Of a stretch of DNA of 64,000 bases, positions 36,401 to 48,224 are shown in pieces. Source of the DNA: Malachius bipustulatus (taxonomy: Eukaryota; Arthropoda; Insecta; Coleoptera; Melyridae). The position numbers were made by a program, and so were the translations under genes. Location: assembly GCA_910589415.1 (NCBI GenBank), contig OU342636.1, forward strand, positions 44,035,735 to 44,099,734, written 5' to 3'. Each line of letters opens with the position of its first letter. The stretch's first letter is position 1. The notes under the pieces were generated by a model. The model was given only the letters and a program-made list of their open reading frames with translations. It was not told the origin of the DNA and did not search any database.

Positions 36401-36920
36401 AGACGGGAGTTCAGCCCTTAGATGACGCTCGCATTGCGCGCAGGGGTTTTATTACGGGGATTTTAACAAGACAATAACTATATTTCTGCAGTCTAAAAGT
36501 TATGATTGCCTTACTAAAATCACCGACGATAATTCGAATTGGATACGCTATCTTCTTCCTTTCTAGATACCTACCTCCGATCCTTTTATTTTATGTTGAA
36601 AAATAGAAAAGAATAATGAACGAGAAAATGATAAAAGTAAATCGCTCTGAAAAATAGCTTACTCCTATCTTTTCACTTCAAAGTTCCGAACGAAATGGAA
36701 GTGTGGTGGTAACATATATTCTGAAATTCTGCTTGATAACGTCAAAGTTCAAATTGCAACTGAAAAGAATAGCACCAGTCCACCATGAAATAGAGAATAA
36801 ACATTACCAAAAATATTATAACAAGCAATTTATCTGTTCAAGGGATTAAATTCTCACTTAAAATCATAATATCATTCAAATCGGATTAACCATAGCCACC
36901 AGAATACGTTGTAAGATATA
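33420..36920. other. Non-coding stretch with one base-balanced island (about 34690-34870)
   Basis: No protein family is recognised in any frame. The stretch 34690-34870 (containing GACGAAAGCAGCATCCC and CCGCGTTGCC) and another around 36340-36470 are richer in G and C and unrepeated here, and so are candidates for regulatory DNA. The 111-codon minus frame at 33719-34054 and the 66-codon plus frame at 35749-35949 have no recognisable domain. Confidence 0.35.
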
Positions 36921-37587
36921 CAGGGTGGGCCATCGAAAAGGTAACTAGCCTAATAATTTGAAAAGTGAAGATGTATGTGAAAAAAGCCGAAACAGCTCTT
37001 TTTTTTATCTTGGCAGGGGTAGCATACCTTTGCTTAGGTATCATCATAGGGAACAGCTATCGAGTGAAACATCATTTGAAAGCTACTTGAATTCTCTTTA
37101 CAACGATATCCAACATTTTTGGGTCTCGCTTACATACAGGCTGACCCAACGAAAACGTAACTCGCCTTAATAACTTGGAAACTGAAGATGTACCCGAAAA
37201 ACGCCAAAGCAGGTCAGATTTTTTTATGGGGACATATTTCAACGCGGAAAACATAGTCCAAATTTTACCCTCCTAAGCCGGGGTGGCAACCACAAATTTT
37301 CTTAAGACTAGATACGTTTTCGTTGGGCCACCCTGTATGTAGGCGAAACCCAAATCGCTGTAAAGAGAATTCAAGTAGCTTTCAAATGATGTCACACTCT
37401 ATATCTGTTCCCTATGATGATAAGCAAAGGGGTAGCTACCCCTGCCAAGGGGGTGAACTTGGGTAGTTAAATTTGACACGTAAATATATCCCCCTCGATA
37501 AAAAAAAATCGACCTGTTTCGACGTTTTTTCATAGATCTTCACTTTCCAAATTATTAGGCTTGTTACCTTTTCGATGGTCCACCCTG
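36921..37587. mobile_element. 667-bp palindromic CAGGGTGGGCC element
   Basis: CAGGGTGGGCCATCGAAAAG at 36921 is mirrored by CTTTTCGATGGTCCACCCTG ending at 37587, with TA on both sides. A second end CAGGCTGACCC lies at 37137 and its mirror CACCCTG at 37329-37335. Arms share blocks (GGGGTAGCTACCCCTGCC, CATCATTTGAAAGCTACTTG) with 26636-27577. Left and right arms differ by small deletions. No gene. Confidence 0.88.
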
Positions 37588-37589
37588 TA

Positions 37590-39770
37590 TAATTATAAGT
37601 ATTAATGTTTGGGAAACAACACACATTATTTTGATTATTTCCACAAATTACTATAATAGGCAAGAGCAGTCGAGCTTTATTCTCATAATGCACACCTACC
37701 TATTTAATTTCATACTCCCGAAAATGAGCTCCATAAATAAGTTCAAATTGCATAACTAATCTCAAGAGCAAGCTGTTTATTACGGCTCCTTTTTCTTCGC
37801 TGCTAGAGTCTATTATGAACTAAACTATAGGTTTATAAAGATCGTTATCTGGAAACAACAAAGCCACGGCTAGAACGAAAACCACTCTTCATTTTCCACT
37901 ATTAAGCTTTATTGTTACTTCCCCGCTTTCTTATTTAGGAGGTTGATATACTGCCTCAAACACGAAATACCCAGACTTTAATATCATTAGATATTAGATA
38001 TCATGTTTGATGTTTGCACTGCTTACTACTTCTTTGACAGAATCCATCAAGGTAGATTAGGTAAACTTCATATTGGATACTTATATCAGAAAATGAAGAG
38101 GGTCATAATAGAAACATTAAGATAATCCTTCTAATGTGAAAACGGATAACATATCATAAGAAATGTATTGTTTGTGCAACTGCCATTAAAAGTCACACTT
38201 TTAAGTGATTGACAGCTACTTGATACTTTTTCTGTACATTCTCTTTTTAAACTACATTTTCTCCTGATAAAATCAGACAAAATTATAGGTAATAAAAATT
38301 TTTCCAACTTCTCCTACCAAATTTACTGTTTTTCCTGCTCATTATGTAACAAACTCGTCGAATTTCTTGAATTATCAGTATATTTATATAAATTTCATTA
38401 CAACATTCAACAGGTTAATAATAATATAATTATTATTAATCCTTGGACGCATAATAATATATTTAATAAGCGTGCATGGTATCTAATTCACATTGGCACC
38501 GATACTATTGGCTCTTCGATGTTTAATATTCTGTAAACGATGGCGGTACTGCTCGAGATCTACACACACTATGGAAATTCAGTGTTAATCGGCCAGCTTA
38601 GCCCGGCAAACAATGTTAGGGATTTAAGTAAACATTAACTAGGCCGTTAGTTTAAATGTTAGTTCGGTCGGTTTCGGATTTGGAGATCTCATCAACGGGA
38701 TTGAGTTAAGCTTCCAGCTTTGTCAAGTTTGCCTAAATAGAGACAACTACTACTGATAATAATAATAGCAACTGTTTATTTCCATTAATTTAAATGCTGC
38801 TTATCAGTTACCCATTTGCTTATAGAAAACTAACAATATTGTAAAGTTCGAAACTTTCATTTTCACATTTTCTTCCGGAATATCTTGGAAGTAATTATTG
38901 TTATATGAGTAAATTTGACATATTTCTTGAAATTTCTTTAATACATTTCGTGAGTATTTAAAAAAAATGTACCAGCAAAAAAAGATTCCGTCAAGTTGAA
39001 TCACTTAAACCTTTCATTCGTGCAATAATCACACTTTGTGATAAAGTAGGTACGTTGTAGAGAAAAGGGTGTTTGAAAGTTTTCCTCGATATTTCTTTCT
39101 AAGTCTGATCCTGAAACCAACAACAAAAGGATACTTTATAAGAACCGGTATCTTGCTAGTTAAAAATCCTGTTTTGCTTGAAAAAAAAAACAATGGGTTG
39201 CACTTTTTATGTAGAATTCGCAAGTCTGCTTCCGCAATTTCGCCCGAAACTCTTAATGAAAATGGAGGGGAATTCTTTATTTTTAATCCCTCGTTCATCT
39301 CCCTTGTGCGTTAAATTGGCGAAATTTCAATTTTGTATTCGTTCGCGCATCGAATTTTTTCATGTTCCTTTTTATTCACTTCTCCATGTGATGAAACTAC
39401 AATAAAAACCTGACAATTAGAATTTACAGCTAGGAATCACTTAGGATTTCAATTAGAATTTCATTATTCAACTTCAGAGCTAGTAGACTTATTTAACGAG
39501 TTGCAAATGATTATTTAAAATTCAGTGCAATGTCAACAAATAACTTCGCTAGTCCGGTCATTTAAAATTTTAATTCACGTAGATATAATACTTTAAAAAA
39601 TTAGGGTAGGTAATACTAGAAATTAAAATTCAAAATATAGGTATTCGTTCTTTAAACGAATATATTCGTTAGATAGAACGTATCATCAGAACATTAAAAT
39701 TGACTAGCACAACTGCGAGCAATATAGGACAGCTGGAAAAGACACAAATCCGTATATTATGTCATATGTA
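37590..39770. other. Non-coding stretch with an island at about 38500-38720
   Basis: No gene is recognised. 38500-38720 (including CGATGGCGGTACTGCTCGAG and CGGTCGGTTTCGGATTTGG) is mixed in composition and unrepeated, a possible regulatory element. 39065-39410 has overlapping short frames on both strands. It begins near AGGGTGTTTGAAAG and looks like a decayed repeat interior. Confidence 0.35.
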
Positions 39771-39772
39771 TA

Positions 39773-39925
39773 CAGGGTCAACTTTATTATTACCTACGTT
39801 TGTATAAAATCTTGAATTTTTATAGGAAATAATACCGTATATATTGGCTGCAATCAACAAATTAACATCCATAATAAATATTGTAGTTACTGGTTTTGCA
39901 TTAAAATACAGAGTGTCTCGAATGC
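39773..39925. mobile_element. Two stray element ends (CAGGGTCAAC and CAGAGTGTCTCG)
   Basis: TA-preceded CAGGGTCAACTTTATTATTA at 39773 and CAGAGTGTCTCGAATGC at 39909 point in the same direction, 136 bp apart. This spacing is close to the outer-shell length of the concentric elements, so this may be the left half of another one. No mirror copy was found downstream. Confidence 0.45.
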
Positions 39926-40899
39926 ATGCCACACATTTGCAGAGTATATTCGGGAGACAAACAAAACAAAAAAGTCAAATAAACATGTAATGTCCCAACC
40001 TCCCAATTCTCCCTTACACTCCTCAAATGCACGTGCAATTTTTCACAGCCAACTGACAATTATTATTAACGTACGGCGATATTATGTTGCAAAATAATAT
40101 TTTTCAAGACATTAATGACACTAAATGAATGAGACCACATGTTTATGAACTTTTTTGTCCCCTGAACACACCCCATCAAAAAACATCCATTCAACTTTTA
40201 ATATAAAGTCACATTAACTTATTAAAACTCTCTAGTAAGCTATTTAATAATTCAAAAACCGCAATAAAAACTAGGTAACACTTAATTTTCGTACGTAATC
40301 AAAATTGGCTAATTAATCCTTTGCCACCAAGTTGGAGAAGCGGGAGGAAATCAGCACTGTTATCGTATTCATTAGTCTACTACTTATTTTTTCTAATTAT
40401 ATTTGATTCAATTGCATTTCTGTTTACACTGTCACAAGAATTATTCTCAAATATTCACTGTGTTCAAGATAAGGATGAACAGAGGTTGGGGATCTCAGAA
40501 ACCGTGGATACAGGGTCGGTTAGACTGGAAAAAAGTTGGGCAGCCAGAAGGACAACGCAATGGTTAAAAGAAATTTCACATATTATTTTTGATTTTCTAA
40601 TTATTTTGAAAAAAAAAAACAATGTTTCATTTTAACTTTTCTTATTTATTGACCGTATTATTGAAGATCGGAAAAAAAACTGAAACATTGTTTTCATTGC
40701 AGGTTATTGACCAGCTTTATTTTTGCGATGTTAGTTTTTTTTCTCTTTATTGATTTGTAAGAGGAGTCCGAGACTATTCTAGTCTCCTTGCTTCTTCATC
40801 GTGATTCTTGGTGTTGTGTTGTGGTCATGTTTTTTTTTCGTTGGTATAATGTGTAGTTTATGTAATTTATTTAAGATCGATGATGTTGTTGCCTTTCAT

Positions 40900-42461
40900 T
40901 TAGAGGCGTGTGTGCGTTATCCATTTTTTTTTGTCGGGAAGTTGTCAGTTTTATGCTGTGTTTCATTGTGTTAGATTTTTAGTCTCTTCGATAATTGTTG
41001 TTATTGTCATTAAGACGCGCTTATTTTGCTCCTCTGTCGGTGTGAGGTCAGAGAATTGTAAAAGAAGGCTCCCTAACTATTTGTCTTGTCAGAACTTTTT
41101 TGTTGCTATATGAGTAGTTATTGATGTGTGGGCTGATTAACGGATTAGTTGGAAGGTGAGAGTTATTATTATATACAGTGTTAGTCATTAATATGTCTTT
41201 GTAAGATCGATAGTCTATTTGAGGTGTCAGAATAGGCTTTGGAGTTGGGACTTTGAAGTTTTGAGGATTAGAAGGACAACCTCTGAAGTTTGAGGGAGGG
41301 GTGTGCACCTGCACGGTTGGCGCACTTGGCGTCCACGGTGCAAGGTTTAGTGCAAATATGGGTTGAGTGTGCCTCGCCACACTTCAAGCATCTGTAATTG
41401 GCCTTACATAAGGCCTGTGAATGGCCGTATTTCTGGCAACGGTGGCATTGTCTATTGCTGTTTTTAGTTCTAAATGGCTCAACAGAACTCGAAGTCCAGT
41501 TCTATTAAGACCATTGGTAGTTCAATATTGTTCTTACCCTTCATGCGGGTAACTGATTGTAGTTGGTAGTTGTTGCATTCGATATGGTTTTTAATGTCGT
41601 CATTTGTCAGATATGTCGGGACACCCTTTATTACTATTTTAAGGGGCCTTTCACTCTTTAATCTGTAAGTGTGGTACTGTACCTGGCTGTCATCAAATAG
41701 TTTGATTAATTCTCTGTAGTCTGTAGGTGTGTCAGTGTAGATATTAATTCCCTCACGGGTTGCCGTGGCTTTGCTGAATTTTTTTTATCTTTGATTGCGG
41801 TAGAGAGTTGTACCCATTTTTCGGGTCGTCTTAGAACAATTGGGGGAGTCTTGCCTTCTTTTTTGTCTGTATGAACAGTGTGTTTGGTGGTCTTGAGGTT
41901 GTTGGTTTATGTTGACTCGTGTCATTTAGGAGGTTATTGTCTTGTTCCATTTCTTCATCTTTATCGGTGTCGTTAGATAGTGCACTAAACATGTTGTCGG
42001 TCTTTATTTTATTTGGCGGTGTCACTTTTTTATTTATTTGTTTATTTGCTTTTTTAGGGTTAATGAAATCTTCATTGGTAGGTCCTCGTTTCCTGTCTTT
42101 AATGTCAGGATTATAATTAATTTTTTTTTTTTTCACCGACATAATCTAAAATTTGGTAGAGTGTGTCTAAGTCAGTTATATCTGTCAGGCCTGTGGTGGG
42201 TGCCATTGTTGTGCCGGCCACCATTGTATGAGTGTGATTGTCAGTTTTGTATTTAATTAAGGTGTCAGTGTCGTATTGTGACGGATTTTCCGCCACCCTA
42301 TTGGGTGGGCTCACCTGCTGCCAATTTTGATCTTGACGCTGGTTTGACGTTGATGGTTGCTGCTGTACTATCGTTGTGGCTGCGCTGGCTGTCTGGCCTG
42401 GCTGGGTCGCTTGACGAAACTGGTCAATCTTGCAATCAATGCAATTCTCGCACACAATCAC
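40900..42461 (-). pseudogene. Jockey-type LINE ORF1 (gag-like), frameshifted
   Basis: Reading downward, the N-terminal Gln/Ser/Thr-rich region (42461-42125) is followed by a Lys-rich stretch YVGEKKK/INYNPDIKDRKRG. The join is at a run of 13 T (42121-42133), so a homopolymer indel splits the frame. Then PPIVLRRPEKWVQLSTAIKD (about 41845-41785), a central domain with YRLKSERPLKIVIKGVPTYL (about 41690-41630), and zinc knuckles CHRCQKYGHSQALC (41447-41406) and CLKCGEAHSTHIC (about 41390-41352) complete the ORF1 layout. The C-terminal tail runs to about 40950. No endonuclease or RT (ORF2) follows, so the copy is an ORF1-only remnant. The role of ORF1 is RNA binding in the retrotransposon RNP. Confidence 0.85.
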
Positions 42462-42539
42462 TTTTGACGTTTACTTAAACGTCACGATGCGCTCACTATG
42501 GCTGCGCGATGTGTACTTTAGTTTTTTTTTATCTCACGA

Positions 42540-42915
42540 TTCAAATACCAACCTGGATTTTTATTTCAAAATTTGGAAGATATTTTAATACTGAATTTAA
42601 TATAAGTCCACACATAGTGGGTCAAACGTGTTTCGGACTATAGCTATTGACATCATCAGTTTAATTTTACTTTAACACGATCTGTGCTCTTATTAAACTT
42701 CTTGGATTTGTATCACTCATCGTCATCGCAACCCGACAAGTCCAAACAGTTTAATAAGAGCACAGATCCGTATTACGGTCAAATTGAACTGATTGAACTG
42801 AATAGCTATAGTCCGAAACATGCTTGAAGTACTATGTGCTGCATATCAATAAAGTCAGAATTAAATATCCTTCCATTTTTGCAATAAGAAATCCAGGTAG
42901 GTATTTAAAAATCGA
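42540..42915. mobile_element. Inverted pair of PLE-like terminal units with hammerhead-like cores
   Basis: About 42540-42706 is an inverted copy of 42741-42915, with a short spacer. Both arms carry a core: on the minus strand CTGATGA (42659-42653) with GAAAC (42634-42630), and on the plus strand a diverged CTGATTG (42790-42796) with GAAAC (42816-42820). They share AATAGCTATAGTCCGAAAC. Inner parts share GATCTGTGCTCTTATTAAAC. Inverted terminal units are a known habit of Penelope-like elements. No RT frame lies between them. Confidence 0.6.
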
Positions 42916-43030
42916 AATTCAGTCCGGCCCTGCACATATGAATCGAAAGATAAAAAAATTTACACCGCAAAAATAATTTCAGTTTAACCATTTAACCGAC
43001 CCTGTATCTCCCACGATTTCCGAGATCCCC

Positions 43031-45810
43031 ATACTTTTCAAAACACAAAAAATATGTTTGTTTTGGTTAATAATAAGGTTGATTTTAAAGACTGAGCATA
43101 CCTAGTCGGTGCTCCAGGAATCACACTTATATTTTGCAATCTACCAACGCCATCGACGGAATTTATTTGTAGTAGGTCGTACTTTGACAAAGAAATCTCG
43201 GAGGAGGGTATTATCTTTAAACCTACATATATCCTCCTCTACACCCCAGGTTCATATTTATTTCTCAACTACAATTGAATTATTGTCACATTAAGCTTGT
43301 CAACCAACATCTTTTAAGGAGTTAATGGAAATTTTTTGACGATTGTAGTTGTTGTCCATCAGAATATGTGTCTTTGCCATTATACTAGTAAGTAACTATT
43401 CCGATTTTATAGAATGTTGGGAGCTTGGGATGCTTGACACTTACGTTAAGTAGGCGATAATTCAAGAAAAATATCTTTTTGAAGTTTTACTGAACTAGAC
43501 TTAAAAATCTTAAGCCATGTACTGATTAAATATCTTTAGAATCTTTTACTTTTATCCATGACTACAAAAATGTCAACATCCTTCACTAGGGGAATTTTCC
43601 TGACTATACTTTCCTGTCTCTAATTCTCAAAAGAGACCATGCACTGTCTCTTTTCGAGACATTCTTGTGTGCATCTTCAGTGTATGTTATGAACTGAAGC
43701 TAAGATGTCTCCTGACTTACTGCTCCAGACTTATTATCCGTCTGCACTTTTATTATAAAGCCACTACTTCAACTGTACAACTTAGGAGGACGAGATGAGA
43801 TGATAAGAACTTCAACAAGAACGGTCTTCACAGCATCATGCGATGCATTGTCAGATAGATGGTGTTGGAAGCAGTTCAGGAAATCTAATCAGCTGTTCTA
43901 TTATTCTTTTCAAGTCTCCTTTTTGTACCCTCTTTGATTTTTATTATCGCCCGCCCCATAGATTAGCGGCTCTATGTCTATGGAAAGGGGGTAAATAATT
44001 CAGGAAATTGGGACTGCATTATAATTATTATATTACCTATCAGACATTTGCATAATTTTTCACTAAATTAGAAACGCTTCTAACATGTGGAGTATATAAA
44101 AACTGGACAAGTGCAAGCTGGACCGTCGATCCGAGGCTTCCGCATCTTTAATTGAAAACTATTTTTCGCTATCACCATTTTCAATTACAAACGTTGATTC
44201 TTCATTCATTTATAGCTATTAATTAAGTACAATATTTGGTATGTAGGCAGTAGTTTGAGAAAGATATTTTACTTACAGTAGTAGCACAGTTTAAACAAAC
44301 AATATTATTATTTCTTAAGGTATTATTGCTTAGAACACTGAACAGGTAGACTATTATTAACGGTGACGAAAATGTGTAAAAACAAAATGGAATGAAAGTT
44401 ATTAACATTGTTATCAGTTGGAATAATTCTTGATAGTTATTTTAACGAAGTTAACCCAACTAAATACTTGGAAATATTTTTCCTGGACTAAAATATGACC
44501 AGAAATAAATAATAATAGTTATAAGAAATAAAAAATTGTAGAATAAAAATTCAAAATACATGACGCTCTGAAGTTAAAACAAGTCTAGAGAGTAGGTAAT
44601 AGGTACCTACTTCAACTGCCGAGGTCTTTTGTTAGAAGAAGAGCTACTAAGCGGCTACTAATTCCGTGGGCAATTCTTTTTAATCTCATTTGAGTCGAGT
44701 GGCAAACTAGCATGTATGCATCCGAGTAAGACTGCTGGATCTGGACTGTGTTACTGCGTGGAACGATGGCAATTTACCTACATAATTGGGTCATTTATAC
44801 TCGTTCCCGGATGTCTCCAGGATTTATCACCAGCGGTCATATAGTGAAAGCGACAATTCCCTCCTGGGATAGTAGGTACTGACTCTCCGTCAAACGGCCG
44901 CTATGCTTTTAATTCGAAACGAAGCGAGAAAGCGAGAAAAAGTCGTCGTTTCATTTCCAGTTCGAAAGACTATTTCATTGTGTTTACGGCAGTATATTGA
45001 AATATTATGTTTTATTCTAGTTCATTTTCATAATGGGTGTTTGAGGGTACAAAAAAATGACTATAAAAAAAGGACAAGTAACAGAAAATTAAATTTATTG
45101 AATTGTATAAAAAATGTGGACTGTATGTGATTGAGTTGGTTATGGCGATTCTTCGTTAATGCTGCTTATGGGCGTTAATACTGCAACAAGGACAATAATT
45201 CGAATATTAGAAAGGAAGACAATAATTACGGAAGGATTAGACCGAGGATTAGACAGACTTACAATAACATCACTGTTGTAATGGGCAATGGGCGACGTCC
45301 CGACAGGATGGTGTAATAGTGTGATTACGGCCACTTCTACTTAGCTTCGATGACGACGACGACGATACGATACGAGGAGTCAACGATATGGCTCCAGCAA
45401 TGGTCAATGATCGAAATGCGAATGAATGTGTAGGTATTTCTTGGCCCACGAGTTTGGGACGGTTCATGGTCCTTTTGTCCTACCGAGGGCTGCCAACTCC
45501 GAGTGGATGCTAATGTCTGCTAATGTTTCTGGGAAGGGAAGGTAGTTTTCGTATAGGGAGAGGAGGTATGAGGTTTTGGTTTAAAAATGGTGCAGTTTTA
45601 ACACGAGGGGACGAAACAATGGGTATTATAAAAATGTTCGTAAACTTTTCTCCTTTTTTTTGTTTTTTTTTTATTTAGCTTAACGTTTTAACGTGCCTCG
45701 ACAACAACTGGAGGTCATTGGCAGCACATTATACAATGTTTTACATAACCAGCCTTACTTTAATTTCACATTGAGTTATGTTAGTGGCGCAGTAAATCTA
45801 GTCCTGCATA
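43031..45810. other. Non-coding stretch with possible regulatory islands
   Basis: No protein family is recognised. 44690-44900 and 45130-45540 are mixed in composition, the latter with a GACGACGACGACGA run at about 45351-45364. Minus frames at 45140-45467 reflect this composition. The single TAGGTACCTAC palindrome at 44600-44610 is a short motif seen several times in the window (also 17053, 25595 and 26340 areas). Confidence 0.35.
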
Positions 45811-45814
45811 AATG

Positions 45815-46490
45815 CTATTGTATACTCCGATGTCCTTTAAGTAATTTATCAAATTGTCGAAGCTGTTGGATAGTCTGACTGAGATCTTGGTGGAGGTCTC
45901 CCGTTATCTTATGTCGTTGGCGAGCTTGGGAGAACTGTTTGCATTCTGCAAGAATGTGCTGGACTGTAAGGCGGCTGTTAGTGTTGCACTGATCGCAGAG
46001 TGGTGGGTTAGTTGATGCCATAAGGAATCCATGAGTCACTTTTGTGTGTCTGATTCTCAGGCTGTGAAAAATGATTTTGCGCTTCCTCTTCATTGGTGGT
46101 GGCATGTCTGTGGTTATCTGTGACTGAATGATGATTAGAGGCTGCTACTAGCCGCTACCTTCCCTGAGCAGAAAAGAACAAGATCGTCAGCATAAACGGC
46201 GTGCTTGACTGGCGGTCTTACGGTTGAGCAGATATCGTTTATTGCTAGTATAAATAGGGTAATGGTTAGTACTGCACCTTCTGGTACACCGTTTTCTAAT
46301 GCAAACACATGGGATGTTTTACCATGTTTTACCACAGAGACAACGTCTTTTTTTGCGGCAATTGTGTCGCAATCGGCTTTTTTCAGTCTGAAGTAGGGCA
46401 AGGTTATCTAAGGTGCTTCGGTGAGGTCTAAAAACGGACTGGGTTGGGTTCAGAAAGTTGTATTGATAGAAAATAAAATGAGCATTAATC
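45815..46490 (-). pseudogene. I-like LINE relic: RT core joined to C-terminal tail by deletion
   Basis: Reading downward, SVFRPHRSTLDNLALLQ (about 46460-46410) is followed by a frameshift, then HGKTSHVFALENGVPEGAVL (about 46320-46260), TLFILAINDI, and YADDLVLF at about 46195-46172, which retains the catalytic aspartates. After KVAASSS the frame stops, and the next frame (46105-45815) has LRIRHTKVTHGFL and a CDQCNTNSRLTVQHILAEC zinc-like tail. The thumb, connection and RNase H regions are missing, so an internal deletion fused RT to the terminus. Confidence 0.88.
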
Positions 46491-46512
46491 TGTGATCGTA
46501 GGAAAAATAGAC

Positions 46513-46633
46513 TACATTACTTGTGTGGAAAGTGTCATTTCACATTCGTGGGATTGTCGTGCTCGGGTGTCGCCTCGTACGATACCAATCTCCCACTCGT
46601 GAGAAATGGGTCACTTTCCACACTAGTAATGTA
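46513..46633. repeat. 121-bp hairpin repeat
   Basis: TACATTACTTGTGTGGAAAG (46513-46532) and onward to 46553 is the near-exact reverse complement of 46591-46633 (ending CTTTCCACACTAGTAATGTA). The 37-bp loop is CG-rich (TCGTGCTCGGGTGTCGCCTC). There are no CAGGGTG ends. It looks like a small foldback MITE or a miRNA-like hairpin. Confidence 0.85.
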
Positions 46634-46897
46634 ATATACCATTGTGTGTTTTAACTATTTACATTGTGTCATGTTTATCTATTATCACGAGAAATATTTC
46701 TAAGCAATCCTGTTAGAATTAGTTGAGAAATTTCGTCAACTGGCGTGAATAGAATATAAAAATACAAGAGTTGTAACAGGGGTTCCTTGCATACAAGCTT
46801 ACAGTACACAAAAAAAGCAGGTGGTTCCAAAAAAACGGATTGTTGACTGATATTTACAAATAATTAACTTCGTAGGCGTAGGGCCGAGCGATAGCAG

Positions 46898-46927
46898 CAC
46901 TCCACCTACAACACTGCTGGTGGAGTG
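46898..46927. repeat. Short perfect stem-loop
   Basis: CACTCCACC (46898-46906) pairs with GGTGGAGTG (46919-46927) around a 12-base loop. It has no T tract or neighbouring gene, and its meaning is unknown. Confidence 0.6.
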
Positions 46928-47370
46928 TTTGTTACTGACAATAATGGATTATAGATATCCTCTAGAAACCTACATTATTCAATCACTGATTTGTTTTCTT
47001 TAGAACATATTTGAATATATTTAACATCTTTTTTTTAATGTAGGTGTATAAATGTAAATTTTTAATAGTTTTAAAGCGAACTTTGGATTGAATTTAATCA
47101 TCTAACATTTTACTAGAATATATTCTGTTATATTATATCAAAATTTTATCGTAGGTTATCACGCGATACACAATGCGGGATCCTAACACTTGTGCATATA
47201 TATTTCATAAATGTAATTCATTTTACATGACGTATTGATTTGAAAAGTACAAAGAATTAAAATAAAACTACATTTCGTTAATGTACTTATATCACACAAC
47301 ACTAAAATTTATTTCTGATCCTCAAACCATCAGTTTACAGGATATTACTTATAGCTACGACTAGATTATA

Positions 47371-48224
47371 CAGGGTGGAAAAGTCAAATGGAATAAATTC
47401 GATAATAAATCAATGAAGATGGTTGCGAAAAAACGCTCGGACACGTCGATTAGTATTTTTAGTTGCGCATTTTTTTCAATGAAAACTTTTTATACAGGGT
47501 GTGTCGTGTAACAGTGCTCAATACCAACTTTCTTCTTTCAAATCAAACACCCTGTATATTATTACATTTTCAGATTGCCTGAAAAAATGTAATAATAATG
47601 CTGTTTATAATTCAAATTTGTAACGAGTGATTTTTGAGTTATAAACAAATGAAAATCGCAATTTTTAATTTTCAAAACAGTGTACACCGATAACGGCTCA
47701 AGATGTCGGAAAACGGCTTACATGTCCCTATCCTAATTTTTCATGTAGTATCCTATTGTGTGGATGAAATTTTTATACAGGGTGATTAAAAATCTGGTAA
47801 TTTTCATGACCCTGTATAAAAATTTAAACTACCTAATAGGGCTCTAAATGAAAAGTTAAGATAGGGACATGTAAGCCGTTTTCCGACATCTTGAGCCGTT
47901 ATCGGTGTACACACTGTTTTGAAAATTAAAAAATGCGATTTTCATTTGTTTATAACTCAAAAATCACTCGTTACAAATTTGAATTATAAACAGCATTATT
48001 ATTACATTTTTTCAGGCAATCTGAAAATGTAATAATATACAGGGTGTTTGATTTGAAAGAAGAAAGTTGGTATTGAGCACTGTTACACGACACACCCTGT
48101 ATAAAAAGTTTTCATTGAAAAAAATGCACAACCAAAAATACTAATCGATGTGTCCGAGCGTTTTTTGGCACCCATCTCCATTGATTTATTATCGAATTTA
48201 TTCCATTAGGCTTTTCCAACACTG
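47371..48224. mobile_element. 854-bp concentric palindromic element
   Basis: CAGGGTGGAAAAGTCAAATG at 47371 is mirrored to CACTG at 48224. The second end CAGGGTGTGTCGTG is at 47495 (124 bp inward) and the third, CAGGGTGATTAAAAATC, at 47778 (283 bp further). The innermost 37 bp (47778-47814) is a tiny element-like unit bounded by CAGGGTG and GACCCTG with TA on both sides. Spacings equal those of the 12.0, 24.1 and 29.4 kb elements. Confidence 0.93.

Larger units (their letters stand above)
40511..43004. mobile_element. 2.5-kb composite element with CAGGGTCGGTTA inverted ends
   Basis: CAGGGTCGGTTA at 40511 and its complement TAACCGACCCTG ending at 43004 are both bordered outside by TA. Beyond the TA the outside flanks are themselves inverted: GGGGATCTCAGAAACCGTGG (40488-40507) versus CCACGATTTCCGAGATCCCC (43011-43030). 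This is a concentric arrangement like the smaller elements, but the inside holds a LINE ORF1 (minus strand) and an inverted pair of hammerhead-like units. It is either a palindrome that received retroelement insertions or a composite carrying cargo. Confidence 0.7.
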
